From Sphingomonas mali NBRC 15500 (GTDB lineage: Bacteria; Pseudomonadota; Alphaproteobacteria; Sphingomonadales; Sphingomonadaceae): a DNA stretch of 64,000 nt. The translations under genes and the position numbers were made by a program. The stretch lies in NCBI RefSeq assembly GCF_001598415.1, contig NZ_BCYX01000026.1:1-64000 (forward strand). The letters run 5' to 3'. Position 1 is the first letter of the stretch, and each line of letters starts with the position of its first letter. This document shows, in pieces, positions 34,469 through 43,351 of this stretch. The notes under the pieces were generated by a model. That model saw only the letters and a list, made by a program, of their open reading frames with translations. It did not search any database and was not told the DNA's origin.

Positions 34469-36301
34469 CTAAACAGCCTCGGAAATTGTCGATGGCTGAT
34501 CGTTGTGGGTGGGGCGGTCATGGGCGAGCCCTTGGAGTGCGGTGACGCCGATCGGGGGCGTGGCCTGCCACGGCACGAAGAAGAGCCGCTTCGCCATTGC
34601 TCCACATATGCGGTCGATCTGCTTTCGCTCCCCCACGAGCCGCTGGCGCAGCAGCGTGTCGTTCGAGCCGGCCGCCAGCAGGCTTTTGTTGATGATCCAG
34701 GCATAGGGTTCGATTTGCGCGCGCCGCAGATCGTCCTGCAGCGCGCCGGCCTGCGACACCGGCGTGGTTTCGGCGAGGGTGACCAACAGGATTCGCGTAT
34801 GGTCGGGATCCTGGAGCCGCATCAGCGGTGTGGTGATGCGACCGGCAGGAGCGTGCAAAGCCGATTGGCGCGTCATCTGTCGGTGATAGGCACCGGTCGC
34901 GTCCATCAGCAGCAGACTGTGTCCGGTGGGTGCCGTGTCCAGCACGACGAACGCGCTGCGCGCCTCAGCAACAATGTGCGAAAAGGCGTGGAATACGGCG
35001 ACTTCCTCGGTGCAGGGCGAGGCGAGGTCCTCACGCAGCAGCGCTTTCCCCTGAGCATCTAGCGTGCTGCCGCGCTGTTCCATGATCCTGGCGATGTAGC
35101 GTTCGGTTTCGGCCTTGGGATCGATGCGGTCGACAAGGAGGCCGTGGACATCCCCGGCTATCGTCATCTCCAGGTGAGCGGCGGGATCGGTGGTACTGAG
35201 ATGAACGTCGTGGCCACGCTCGACCAAGCCGAGCGCAATTGCGGCGGCGATGGTGGTCTTGCCCACGCCGCCCTTTCCCATGACCATGATCAGTCCTTTG
35301 CCGTCCGCTGCGAGCAGATCGATAAGGCGATCTAGGCCGGGCAGATCGTCGGCCCAGGGCGCCGCAACAGCTGGTCCGGCATAACTCGCGGACGATGGGC
35401 CAGGCCGCAGCAGCGAACGCAGCGCATCCACGCCCATCATTTCGAAGGGCCGTAGCGGGATATCGTCGCGCGGCAGCGCCCTTAGCGCAGCCGGCATTTC
35501 GGCCAGCGCCTGTTGTCCCTGCGCCTCCAACGACGTGGCCGTTGCATCTGACGGGTCGCCGGCGTGGAACACGCCGTTCACAACCAGGTGCTGATTGCCG
35601 AGACCGAGCGCGCGCAATTCGTTCGAGGTCCGGCCCGCCTCGGCAATCGCTCCGCGTTCCGGCCGAGTCACGAGGATGACGGTTGTGGCCGCCGGATCGC
35701 ACAGAGCCGCCATTGCCAATCTGAAGCGCTGCTCCTGCGTCTTGAGCCCCGAATGTGGCCCCAGGCACGACGCGCCCTGATCGTTGTCCGCCAGGAAACC
35801 GCTCCATGCCTTGGGCAGGCTGAGCAGCCGCAGGGTATGCCCCGTCGGCGCGGTGTCGAAGACGATGTGATCATAGGCGCCATCGCGGTCGGCGAGGCGT
35901 CCGACGAATTCGTCGAACGCGGCGATCTCGGTGGTGCACGCCCCGGAAAGTTGTTCGCGAACGGTGTCGATTTCCCGCGCGCTTGCCTTGGCGTCCATCT
36001 GCGCCAGTACCCGAGCGCGATAAGCCTCCGCTGCGGCAGTCGGATCGATGCTAAGGACATCCAGACGGGCAGCGTTGGGCACCGCGACAGGGTGATTCGA
36101 CAGCGGCACGTCCAGTATCTCGTCGAGATTGGATGCCGGATCGGTGCTGACCAGCAGGACCGACTTGCCGCGCTCGGCCAGCGACAGGGCGGCCGCGCAG
36201 GCGACTGAAGTCTTGCCCACGCCCCCCTTGCCCGTGAAGAACAGAAAGCGAGTGGGCCGGATCATGAATCGGGGCAGATCAATCGCAAGAGTGTCATTCA
36301 T
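34469..36301 (-). CDS. arsA: Two-domain ArsA family ATPase
   Basis: The 610-residue protein has two homologous ATPase halves: first P-loop GKGGVGKT at 24-31, second GKGGVGKT near 340. Each half has the switch motif DTAPTGHTLRLL or DTAPTGHSLLLMD. Cysteines in SGACTTEI, ASCLGPH and ASPCTEEV stand where ArsA binds As(III)/Sb(III) (Cys113, Cys172, Cys422 in the R773 protein). So it looks competent to drive arsenite efflux with ArsB. No arsB, arsD, arsC or arsR gene is nearby in the window. It begins just right of the tRNA remnant, suggesting acquisition. ATG 36301 (MNDTLAIDL) fits; the Shine-Dalgarno is weak. Confidence 0.92.
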   Translation of the reverse strand: MNDTLAIDLPRFMIRPTRFLFFTGKGGVGKTSVACAAALSLAERGKSVLLVSTDPASNLDEILDVPLSNHPVAVPNAARLDVLSIDPTAAAEAYRARVLAQMDAKASAREIDTVREQLSGACTTEIAAFDEFVGRLADRDGAYDHIVFDTAPTGHTLRLLSLPKAWSGFLADNDQGASCLGPHSGLKTQEQRFRLAMAALCDPAATTVILVTRPERGAIAEAGRTSNELRALGLGNQHLVVNGVFHAGDPSDATATSLEAQGQQALAEMPAALRALPRDDIPLRPFEMMGVDALRSLLRPGPSSASYAGPAVAAPWADDLPGLDRLIDLLAADGKGLIMVMGKGGVGKTTIAAAIALGLVERGHDVHLSTTDPAAHLEMTIAGDVHGLLVDRIDPKAETERYIARIMEQRGSTLDAQGKALLREDLASPCTEEVAVFHAFSHIVAEARSAFVVLDTAPTGHSLLLMDATGAYHRQMTRQSALHAPAGRITTPLMRLQDPDHTRILLVTLAETTPVSQAGALQDDLRRAQIEPYAWIINKSLLAAGSNDTLLRQRLVGERKQIDRICGAMAKRLFFVPWQATPPIGVTALQGLAHDRPTHNDQPSTISEAV

Positions 36302-36603
36302 CGCCTGACCCAGTCTTTCATCACATCCAGAATGGTTTCTACCCGTCACAACGGTGCGATCGCCGAGCCATGGAGCGCTCCGAAACCCCGGACCGTTCGC
36401 TATTCGATCGTCTACAATCGCGCCGTCACGCCGGAGATACGTAGTCTCACGGTGCCTCGAGCAGGCGGACAGGCACGAAGAGTTCGATGGCGTAGAGGTA
36501 GCACCAGGCGGCGCTGGTCATGGGCTCGACAGTCAGCCGAGGTCGGACCCTCAAGGCGGCCCGGAGGCCAGCGAGGGCGCGGGCGACACTCTGATCGACG
36601 CGG
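36302..36603. other. Gap of about 300 bases without a supported gene
   Basis: Between the arsA start and the end of the peroxidase gene I see no full gene. A minus-strand frame at about 36447-36603 (RVDQSVARALAGLRAALRVRP...) is open but lacks a start codon with a ribosome site until an internal ATG; it may be a gene remnant. Confidence 0.5.
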
Positions 36604-37725
36604 CTATTTATCGGGCGGCGGCGACTTGGCGTCGCTTGCAGGCAGTTGCGGTGCTTCGATCCGGGGTTGATCCCCGGTCAGCGCGTTAAGGAAGGCGACG
36701 AGCTGATCGGTCTCGATCTTCGTCAAATTCTGCCCCAGTTGGACCTTCGCCATGACATCGACCACCTTCGCCAGGTCCTGCTCCGATCCGGTATGATAAT
36801 AGGGCGCGGTCAGCGCGATGTTGCGCAGGGTCGGCACCTTGAAGAAATACTCGTCGGCCGCGTTGCCGGTGATCGCGCTTCGCCCCTTGTCGGCGACGGG
36901 GCGATATTTGACGTCGGGCGCGGCGACCAGGCCGAACTTCGCGTACATCGATCCGCCGAGATTGACGCCGGCGTGACAGGCGGTGCAGCCCTTGTCCATG
37001 AACAGGCTCAGACCGGCCTTCTGGCTGGCATCGAGCGCCGTGATATCGCCGCGCAAATACCGATCGAACGGCGCGTTCGGCGTGATGAGGGTCGCCTCGA
37101 ACACCGCAATCGCCTTTTGCGCATTGGCGAGTGATACGGGGTTCGGATCGCCCGGAAAGGCCAGGGCGAAAGCGTCGTGATATCGGGGCAACGCCGCCAG
37201 CTGTTCGGCGACATGCTGCTTGGGCGAGGCCATTTCCACCGGGTTGACGAGCGGCCCGCCAGCCTGTTCCTCAAGGTCCTTCGCCCGGCCATCCCAAAAC
37301 TGCGCGAAATTGAAAACGGCGTTGAACACGGTGGGCGAGTTGCGCCCGCCGCGCTCGCCGTGGAAACCCGCCGATGTGGGCGAATTGTCCGCGCCGCCAA
37401 GGCCGAGATTGTGGCACGAGGCGCAGCTGATCGAATGCGTGACCGACAGGCGGGGATCGAAATATAACATCTTCCCGAGCGCGACCTTCGCCGCGCTGGC
37501 GGGGTTGCCGGGCAGTTCGGGCGCGTTGATCGGGATCGGCTTGAAGAGTTCGCGCGCCTGGATCAGCAGCGGATCCGAAGATGGTTTGAGCGCGGGCTCG
37601 GCCGAGGTTGCGGCCTCGTTAGAGGCCTCCGCCTTGTCCGGCGATCGGTTGCACGCAGCGGCGACCAGCAGGCCGAGGCTCGTTGCCATCAGGAAAGAAC
37701 TGCGACCGACATGAAGACGCATCAT
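36604..37725 (-). CDS. Di-heme cytochrome-c peroxidase / MauG family lipoprotein
   Basis: The 373-residue protein carries a lipoprotein signal (LGLLVAAACNRS; acylated Cys in AAAC) and two c-type heme sites, CASCH and CTACH, about 150 residues apart. FWDGRA, PTLRNIALTAPYYHTG and GFHGERGGRNSPT are typical of the CcpA/MauG family, which reduces hydrogen peroxide in the periplasm or oxidises protein residues. The high-potential heme Met and the loop cannot be assigned by eye. ATG 37725 has AAAGGAT upstream; a TTTACGTAAA palindrome at 37818 could be an operator. Confidence 0.92.
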   Translation of the reverse strand: MMRLHVGRSSFLMATSLGLLVAAACNRSPDKAEASNEAATSAEPALKPSSDPLLIQARELFKPIPINAPELPGNPASAAKVALGKMLYFDPRLSVTHSISCASCHNLGLGGADNSPTSAGFHGERGGRNSPTVFNAVFNFAQFWDGRAKDLEEQAGGPLVNPVEMASPKQHVAEQLAALPRYHDAFALAFPGDPNPVSLANAQKAIAVFEATLITPNAPFDRYLRGDITALDASQKAGLSLFMDKGCTACHAGVNLGGSMYAKFGLVAAPDVKYRPVADKGRSAITGNAADEYFFKVPTLRNIALTAPYYHTGSEQDLAKVVDVMAKVQLGQNLTKIETDQLVAFLNALTGDQPRIEAPQLPASDAKSPPPDK

Positions 37726-37928
37726 GAGGCGACATCCTTTCGCAGGCCATCGCGTGACGATCGGCCAGCCGGAACAGGAAACCTCCCACCCGATAAGCGC
37801 TTCGCCCCCGCCGCGCTTTACGTAAAATCCCCTGGCGCACGCGTGCGCTGAACCGCGCTCGATCGGCCGGCTCAGGCCAGGCCCTGGTCGCGGCGGCGGC
37901 ACCCGCTCCGACTATTACGATCGCGATG

Positions 37929-38711
37929 TCATCCGAGAAGCGCCGACGCGCTCCGCCAGAGCATATAGCCCGCAACCGCGAAAATGAGCGTCGCGAAGAC
38001 CTTGGTCAGCTTGCCGGAATCGGCAAGGCGCTGGGCTGCGAGGGTGCCGACCATCCCGCCGGCGATTCCCCCGGCGATGAAGACCGCCGCGAGCGGCCAG
38101 TCGATCATACCGGAAATGGCATAATTGAGCGCGGTGGTCAGCCCGAACGCTGCGACCGCCATCAGTGACGTACCCACGGCATTGATCATCGGCATGCCGG
38201 TGGACGCAATCAGACCCGGCACGATCAGGAATCCCCCACCGATCCCGAAAAAGCCGGAGAAGGCACCGGTACCCAGGCCGAATCCAAGCACCTTGGGCGC
38301 ATTGGTCCGGTTGCACTTTACGTCCGGCAGGTCCTCGGAGCGTCGCTTGCGCAGCATCAGCGCCCCGACGACGATCATCAGCAGCGCGAACAGCAGCAGC
38401 AACTTCTGCCCGTCGACAGCCTTTCCCAGCGTCGAGCCGGCTAGCGCACCGAGCACGCCGGCTGCGGCGTACATGCCGCCGCAGCGCCATTTGACGGTAC
38501 CGGCTCGGGCATGGCTCACGAGCCCGGTCGCGGCGTTCGCGGCGACCGCGAGCGCGCTCGTCCCGATGGCGACGTGCGCGCTTGAGACGCCGACCAGATA
38601 GACCATCAGCGGGACAGCCAGGATCGACCCGCCGCCGCCGACCAACCCCAGCGTGAATCCGACCAGCCCGCCCGAGAAGGCGGCGAGCAGATACTGGAGC
38701 GGCTCGAGCAT
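37929..38711 (-). CDS. TauE/SafE family sulfite/anion exporter
   Basis: The 260-residue protein has eight or so hydrophobic helices and the duplicated TauE/SafE motif: GLVGGGGSILAVPLMVYLVG near residue 22 and GFFGIGGGFLIVPGLI near 150. In sulfide-detoxification operons this protein exports sulfite. It is the last gene of a three-gene unit with the DUF442 sulfurtransferase (1 base apart, TGAGATG) and the MBL persulfide dioxygenase. The ATG at 38711 is right; the longer open frame to 39086 runs into the neighbour in a different frame. Confidence 0.92.
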   Translation of the reverse strand: MLEPLQYLLAAFSGGLVGFTLGLVGGGGSILAVPLMVYLVGVSSAHVAIGTSALAVAANAATGLVSHARAGTVKWRCGGMYAAAGVLGALAGSTLGKAVDGQKLLLLFALLMIVVGALMLRKRRSEDLPDVKCNRTNAPKVLGFGLGTGAFSGFFGIGGGFLIVPGLIASTGMPMINAVGTSLMAVAAFGLTTALNYAISGMIDWPLAAVFIAGGIAGGMVGTLAAQRLADSGKLTKVFATLIFAVAGYMLWRSASALLG

Positions 38712-38712
38712 C

Positions 38713-39147
38713 TCAGCCTTGGGCGCCCCTGGCGCGCGCTTCGATGCGTGGGACGAGCGGGGTGAGATCGTAACCGCATGCGTCCGCCTTGCGCAAAATC
38801 TCGTCGGTAGCGAGCTTGCCGGCCTGCGACAGCGCCCATAGCGACGTCGCGCGCATGCCGGACTTGCAGAAGGCGAGCGCCGGCTTGTCGCAACCGCCCA
38901 TCGCGTCGCAAAAGGCACCGATCTGGGCGTCGCTGAACGCGCCGGGCACCACGGGTATATGGCGGTATTCGAGCCCGGCGGCCTTGGCTGCGGCTTCCAG
39001 CTCGGCGCTGGAAGGTTGGCCCGGCTCCTCGCCATCCGGGCGGTTGTTGATGATTGCACGGAAGCCTGCCGCCTTGGCCGCGGCAATCGCGGCAGGCGTG
39101 ACCTGGGTGGTGACGCTGATGTCCGGCGCGAGAGGTTTGGGATTCAT
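38713..39147 (-). CDS. DUF442/TIGR01244 sulfurtransferase-phosphatase fold protein
   Basis: The 144-residue protein has the dual-specificity-phosphatase-like fold with P-loop CKSGMRAT (C-x5-R). It belongs to the TIGR01244 group linked to beta-lactamase-like Blh proteins, thought to act as a thiosulfate/persulfide sulfurtransferase. N-terminal PLAPDISVTTQVTP and INNRPDGEEPGQPS are group signatures. AAGGGCGG lies upstream of ATG 39147. Between the MBL gene (27 bases upstream) and TauE, it would pass sulfane sulfur between the oxygenase and exporter steps. Confidence 0.9.
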   Translation of the reverse strand: MNPKPLAPDISVTTQVTPAAIAAAKAAGFRAIINNRPDGEEPGQPSSAELEAAAKAAGLEYRHIPVVPGAFSDAQIGAFCDAMGGCDKPALAFCKSGMRATSLWALSQAGKLATDEILRKADACGYDLTPLVPRIEARARGAQG

Positions 39148-39174
39148 CGGGACCGCCCTTCTTCGTTGTAGCGC

Positions 39175-40146
39175 TCAGAGCGCATCGATGGGGATCTTGA
39201 GGTAGCGCACGCCGTTCCCTTCGGGCTCGGGGAAGTGTCCGCCGCGCATGTTCACCTGAATCGATGGAAGGATCAGCCGAGGCATGCCGAGCGTGCGATC
39301 GCGAGCGCTACGCATGGCAACGAACTCGGCTTCCGTTACGCCGTCATGCATATGGACGTTGGAGTCACGTTGCGCGCCGATTGTGGTTTCCCACGCGAAG
39401 GTGTCGCGCCCCGGCGCCTTGTAATCGTGGCAGAGGAAGAGCCGCGTCTGGCGCGGCAGCTCGAGCAGCCGACGGATCGAGCGGTAGAGCATCGCGGCGT
39501 CGCCGCCCGGGAAGTCGGCGCGCGCCGTGCCATAATCGGGCATGAACAAGGTGTCGCCGGCGAAGACCGCGTCGCCTATCACATAGGCAAGGTCGGCGGG
39601 CGTATGCCCCGGTACATGGAGGACTGCAGCCTGCAGGTCGCCGATTGCGAAGGAATCGCCATCGTCGAACAGCCGATCGAACTGTGACCCGTCGCGCTTG
39701 AAGCCGGTTCCGACGTTGAAGACCTTGCCGAACGTCTCCTGCACTGTCGTGATCGCGCGGCCGATCGCGAGCGTGCCACCAACCCGCGCCTGGAGCCAGG
39801 GTGCAGCTGATAGATGATCAGCATGAACATGGGTCTCCAGTAGCCAGTCGACGCTCAGACGCTCGCTTTCCACAAAGGATACGATCGCCTCGGCGGAGGA
39901 ATGGGAGGTGCGGCCCGAGGCGGCGTCATAGTCGAGTACCGAGTCGATGATCGCCGCGCGCCGTGTGGCAGGATCCTGGACGACATAGCTCGCAGTGAAG
40001 GTCGCCTCGTCAAAGAAGGCGCGTACCTTCGGCCGCGCGGCGGTGTGATCGAGCGCTGCGGCGACGACCAGGCCCGATTGGTCGAGCGCGCGGTCGCGGA
40101 TCGGGCACGCCGGGGTCTGGATAATCAGGGGGTCAGGGGATGGCAT
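39175..40146 (-). CDS. blh: MBL-fold persulfide dioxygenase-like hydrolase (Blh type)
   Basis: The 323-residue protein has the metallo-beta-lactamase motif THVHADHLSAAP, followed by VPGHTPADLAY and AGDTLFMPDYGTAR, and CHDYKAPGRD, as in ETHE1/Blh sulfur dioxygenases that oxidise persulfides to sulfite with Fe(II). Blh is part of the bigR operon in Xylella and Agrobacterium; no bigR-like ArsR gene is found in the window. The family start (VRAFFDEATFTASYVV) is at residue 41, so the first 40 residues are an extension or the start is further in. The order blh, DUF442, tauE forms a sulfide-removal operon. Confidence 0.9.
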   Translation of the reverse strand: MPSPDPLIIQTPACPIRDRALDQSGLVVAAALDHTAARPKVRAFFDEATFTASYVVQDPATRRAAIIDSVLDYDAASGRTSHSSAEAIVSFVESERLSVDWLLETHVHADHLSAAPWLQARVGGTLAIGRAITTVQETFGKVFNVGTGFKRDGSQFDRLFDDGDSFAIGDLQAAVLHVPGHTPADLAYVIGDAVFAGDTLFMPDYGTARADFPGGDAAMLYRSIRRLLELPRQTRLFLCHDYKAPGRDTFAWETTIGAQRDSNVHMHDGVTEAEFVAMRSARDRTLGMPRLILPSIQVNMRGGHFPEPEGNGVRYLKIPIDAL

Positions 40147-40353
40147 GGCCGAACCTCAAGCCGAGCACCTTAAGGGTAGGGCGCCCGGTACTCATCCCTA
40201 AAAGCAGCCGCGATACCGTTGAATACGCAAGATCACTTACGCCCCGCAGTAGTTGCAGCTGAGAAGATGGTGCCGTGTCGTCTCCCGATCGCCTGCCATC
40301 ACATCGGAAGGGCAGGCAGGCGGGAATCCGGGAAAACCGCTAGCTTCACGTAG

Positions 40354-40806
40354 CTAGCACGTAACAAGGTCTGTGTGGCCAAACCCCTTCGTGTAATCCA
40401 GCACGGATATCACCACGGGCATGACCTCAAATATGCACACGTCGTCAGGGCCGGGCATTGGCATCGGCAACGTCGGTTGCTCGGGATATTTTGACGGAAG
40501 CTTCTGCAGGACGGCGACGGCTTCCTTTCGGTCGGTGACACGTCTCGCACGTGCAGCCATCGACAATCCGGCAATTTCCATGAGCTCTGCAGTATCATGG
40601 TCGATGGTCAGCGAGACGCGGTCGTCAAATGCGATGTTCTTCGCCTTCTGGCTGTCCAAGCCGCAAAGAAAATAGATTTTCAACCCGTCGTTGACATACC
40701 CCACCGTGGTCGCCTGGGGCCAGCCATCGGGTCGCAACGTCGCGATCGTCATGATGCGATGCTGATCCAGCAAGGACTGGATCTTGTCATTCATTGCAGC
40801 GTCCAT
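40354..40806 (-). CDS. Pyridoxamine 5'-phosphate oxidase family protein
   Basis: The 150-residue protein has a single split-barrel flavin-binding domain with LLDQHRIMTIATLRPDGWPQATTVGYV near the N terminus, YFLCGLDSQKAKNIAFDDRVSLTI and a C-terminal FEVMPVVISVLDYTKGFG. This group binds FMN or F420-like cofactors; substrate is unknown. It need not make pyridoxal phosphate. Alternative start at the fifth residue (MNDKIQSL). It sits alone between the sulfide operon and the quinone reductase gene. Confidence 0.82.
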   Translation of the reverse strand: MDAAMNDKIQSLLDQHRIMTIATLRPDGWPQATTVGYVNDGLKIYFLCGLDSQKAKNIAFDDRVSLTIDHDTAELMEIAGLSMAARARRVTDRKEAVAVLQKLPSKYPEQPTLPMPMPGPDDVCIFEVMPVVISVLDYTKGFGHTDLVTC

Positions 40807-41057
40807 AGCGGTGCCGAAGATACGCCAGCATCCTTAGGCGGCGCATTACGTAGAAACCCTACCGGGCACCCGCTGAGGTGCGGTTGCCGACCGGTAGGAT
40901 GCGGCCAAAAACCGGTCGTTTCTTGATAACCCTGCCGGTCCCTGAAGCCGTCATTAGCTTAGCTCGGCTACCAATGGCCCTAATGCGCGGAATGCCGCCT
41001 GGTGGATCTTGGGCAATGCCGAAGAGGGCGCTCAGGCGTTCGGCGACCGCCGGTCAC

Positions 41058-42053
41058 TCACCATGTGTCGATCACGATCTTCCCCGCCGCTTGCCTGCCG
41101 GTAACCATGGCATGCGCATCGCCGACGGTTTCCAGCGTAAAGGTGTGGGGGTCCAGATTGGGCATCAGCTTGCCGGCCTCGACCAACGCTGCCGCAGCCC
41201 GCAATATCTCGCCATGATGGTCGCGACCGATGCCGGTCAGCAGCGGAAGCAGCGTAAAGACGCCGGAATACGTCCCGCCCTTGAACGACAACGGCGCCAG
41301 GGCATGTGTTCCCCAGCCTAGCGCACTGACGACATGTCCAAAGCGCCGGACCGCGAGGAACGACGCATCGAGCGTCGCACCGCCGACAGTGTCGTAAACG
41401 ATGTCGAACCCCTCGCCGCCGGTGTGCCGAGCGACATAGTCCGGCACGTCTTCCGATCGAAAGTCGATCGCCGTCGCGCCGTAGCTGGCGATGATTTCCG
41501 CATCATCGGCCGACCCGGTTGCGAACACCTTCGCACCGTAAGCGTGTGCCAGCTGGACGACGATATGACCGACGCCTCCGGCGCCACCCTGCACGAGAAC
41601 ATGCTGACCCGCGCTGACCCGCGCGCGATCGACCAGGCCTTCCCAAGCGGTGATCACGGCCAACGGCAAAGCGGCCGCCTGACGCATGCTGAGATGGGCG
41701 GGCTTGTGCGCGATCAGGCGCGTATCGACTGCGGCATATTCGGCGAGGGAGCCCTGGATACCGCCAACTCCTCCGGTCATTCCGAACACGTCATCGCCCA
41801 CGCTGAAACCGGTCACGCCCTCGCCGATCTCGACCACCGTACCGGCGAGATCGATGCCGAGGATCGCCGGGAGGTCGTGCCGCGCATGGGCCGCTTGCCC
41901 CGCGCGTATCTTTGTGTCGAGCGGGTTCACGCCACTCGCATGAACATGCACCAGCACTTCACCCGCGCCAGCTGCCGGCCGCGGCTGCCTGACCAACTCG
42001 AACGGGCCATGCGCCGCGCTCACCACCGCCGCAATCATTTCGGAACCCGACAT
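41058..42053 (-). CDS. Zinc-independent quinone oxidoreductase (MDR family)
   Basis: The 331-residue medium-chain reductase has GEVLVHVHASGVNPLDTKIRAG near residue 27 and the NADPH loop VQGGAGGVGHIVVQLAHAYGAKV. Catalytic zinc ligands are absent, so it is a quinone or enone reductase. FGMTGGVGGIQGSLAEYAAV is the substrate-side loop. ATG 42053 (MSGSEMIAA) is used; a longer start at 42137 falls in the shared promoter. It is divergent from the LysR gene at 42140, a classical regulator-target pair. Confidence 0.9.
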   Translation of the reverse strand: MSGSEMIAAVVSAAHGPFELVRQPRPAAGAGEVLVHVHASGVNPLDTKIRAGQAAHARHDLPAILGIDLAGTVVEIGEGVTGFSVGDDVFGMTGGVGGIQGSLAEYAAVDTRLIAHKPAHLSMRQAAALPLAVITAWEGLVDRARVSAGQHVLVQGGAGGVGHIVVQLAHAYGAKVFATGSADDAEIIASYGATAIDFRSEDVPDYVARHTGGEGFDIVYDTVGGATLDASFLAVRRFGHVVSALGWGTHALAPLSFKGGTYSGVFTLLPLLTGIGRDHHGEILRAAAALVEAGKLMPNLDPHTFTLETVGDAHAMVTGRQAAGKIVIDTW

Positions 42054-42130
42054 CTGACCATCTCCAATTGTGTCGAACAGGAGATGCGGCAAGCAGGATC
42101 GTTTTGCGATCAACGATATCGCATGATATC

Positions 42131-42146
42131 CATGCAATTATGCATG
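42131..42146. promoter_or_regulatory. Palindrome overlapping the LysR gene start
   Basis: CATGCA-ATTA-TGCATG is a perfect inverted repeat spanning the start codon of the LysR gene (42140). GATATC-GCA-TGATATC-like repeats lie just before. In the 86-base divergent region this is the best candidate operator. Confidence 0.5.
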
Positions 42147-42991
42147 CAGAATGGAGCGACGTCCGAATTTTCCTCGCGATTGCCCGCGCCGGATCGCTTG
42201 GCGCCGCGGCTCGATCCTGCGGGCTGACCCAGCCAACCATGGGGCGCCGGTTGAAGGCGCTTGAGGCCGTTATCGGACAGACGCTTTTCCAGCGCACGGC
42301 GCATGGTTTTGTCCTGACGGATGAAGGCAGCGCCATGCTGCCGCACGCGGAACGGATGGAGGAGGAATTTCTGTCGCTCGAACGCGCGGTCGCCGGCAGC
42401 GACTATCGATTCCAGGGCGGGCTGCGGGTGACCTCGTCGGACTGGTTCGGCGTCCATGTGTTGACGCCGGTGTTTGCGCGCTTTGCCGAAATGCATCCTG
42501 ACGTGACCATTGAACTGGTCACTGACAGCCGGATCTACTCTCTCGCGCGCCGCGAGACTGACCTGGCCTTCCGGATTACCCGGTTCGAGGAAGTCGACGT
42601 CGTCCAGCGCAAGGTGATGCGCGTCGACTATGCTGCCTACCGTAAGCGGGGCATGGAGGGCGATCCGCGGCTCATTACGATGGACGCCGCGTTGAGCCAT
42701 CTTCCCGACGCGATCTGGCTCGCCGAGCGGCTGCCCGGCGCGCCGGTCGCGTTCCGTAGCAACGACCGCCAGGCACAGGCTCGTGCGTGCGCCGAAGGTC
42801 TCGGCATTGCCGTCTTGCCGATTCCGCTTGGTGATCTTCAACCGCAGATAGAGCGGCTCGACCTCGGCGCCGCTCCGCCTGCCCGCGACGTCTGGATGGG
42901 GTACCACCGCGACTTGCGGCGACTGCCGCGCCTGCGGGCATTGATAGACCACATTGTCGAGGGATTGGCTGCCGACGCCGCTCAATTTTGA
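42140..42991 (+). CDS. LysR family transcriptional regulator
   Basis: The 283-residue protein has the N-terminal winged helix-turn-helix (WSDVRIFLAIARAGSLGAAARSCGLTQPTMGRRLKALE; recognition helix near residue 30) and a periplasmic-binding-like effector domain (about 88-280). The spacing from the divergent quinone oxidoreductase (86 bases) suggests it controls that gene, sensing a quinone or electrophile. ATG 42140 (MHAEWSD) lies in the family position; a longer frame from 42068 crosses the promoter. A palindrome covers the start, consistent with self-repression. Confidence 0.9.
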   Translation: MHAEWSDVRIFLAIARAGSLGAAARSCGLTQPTMGRRLKALEAVIGQTLFQRTAHGFVLTDEGSAMLPHAERMEEEFLSLERAVAGSDYRFQGGLRVTSSDWFGVHVLTPVFARFAEMHPDVTIELVTDSRIYSLARRETDLAFRITRFEEVDVVQRKVMRVDYAAYRKRGMEGDPRLITMDAALSHLPDAIWLAERLPGAPVAFRSNDRQAQARACAEGLGIAVLPIPLGDLQPQIERLDLGAAPPARDVWMGYHRDLRRLPRLRALIDHIVEGLAADAAQF

Positions 42992-43351
42992 GCGAAGGGT
43001 TGGCCTGCTGCCTGCTGGTCGCGACATGTCCTCATATCCGAAGCTCAGATGACGGTGGCAAAGCGCCCCAAAACCGGCATCCGACGAATTGTTCAGAACC
43101 GGTGAGCGCGGGTGGTCGAAACACCTTAAGCGATGCCCCACGAGTGTTGTGGATCGATCGGGTTTGTCGCACGGCAGCTAGGCGCCCAGATTAAGCCATT
43201 CAGGGGAGGCAGCAGCGAACCCGAAAGGGGACATTTCTTAGGATTTTGAGTCAACGGCCGCACGTGATGACGTTCGACCAGGACTTTTGGAGTGGCGGCA
43301 GGGAGCACTTCTTCTGCGCTCCCCACTGCCTTCCGTTGGCTCGTGCAATAG
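42992..43351. other. Gap of 360 bases without a supported gene
   Basis: The convergent ends of the LysR and hydrolase genes enclose 360 bases with no gene I can support. A weak hairpin GGGAGC...GCTCCC near 43299-43321 could stop transcription of either gene. Confidence 0.5.

Noticed and set aside
36440-36603. Open minus-strand frame after the peroxidase gene (RVDQSVARAL...)
   Set aside because: No start codon with a ribosome site and no family recognised; kept only as a possible remnant.
38712-39086. Apparent N-terminal extension of the TauE gene
   Set aside because: The frame is open only because it overlaps the DUF442 gene in another frame; the TauE family start is at 38711 with a 1-base gap to the DUF442 stop.
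40860-41045. Open minus-strand frame between the flavin-type oxidase and quinone reductase genes
   Set aside because: About 60 codons with no start context or motif; composition is compatible with chance in this GC range.
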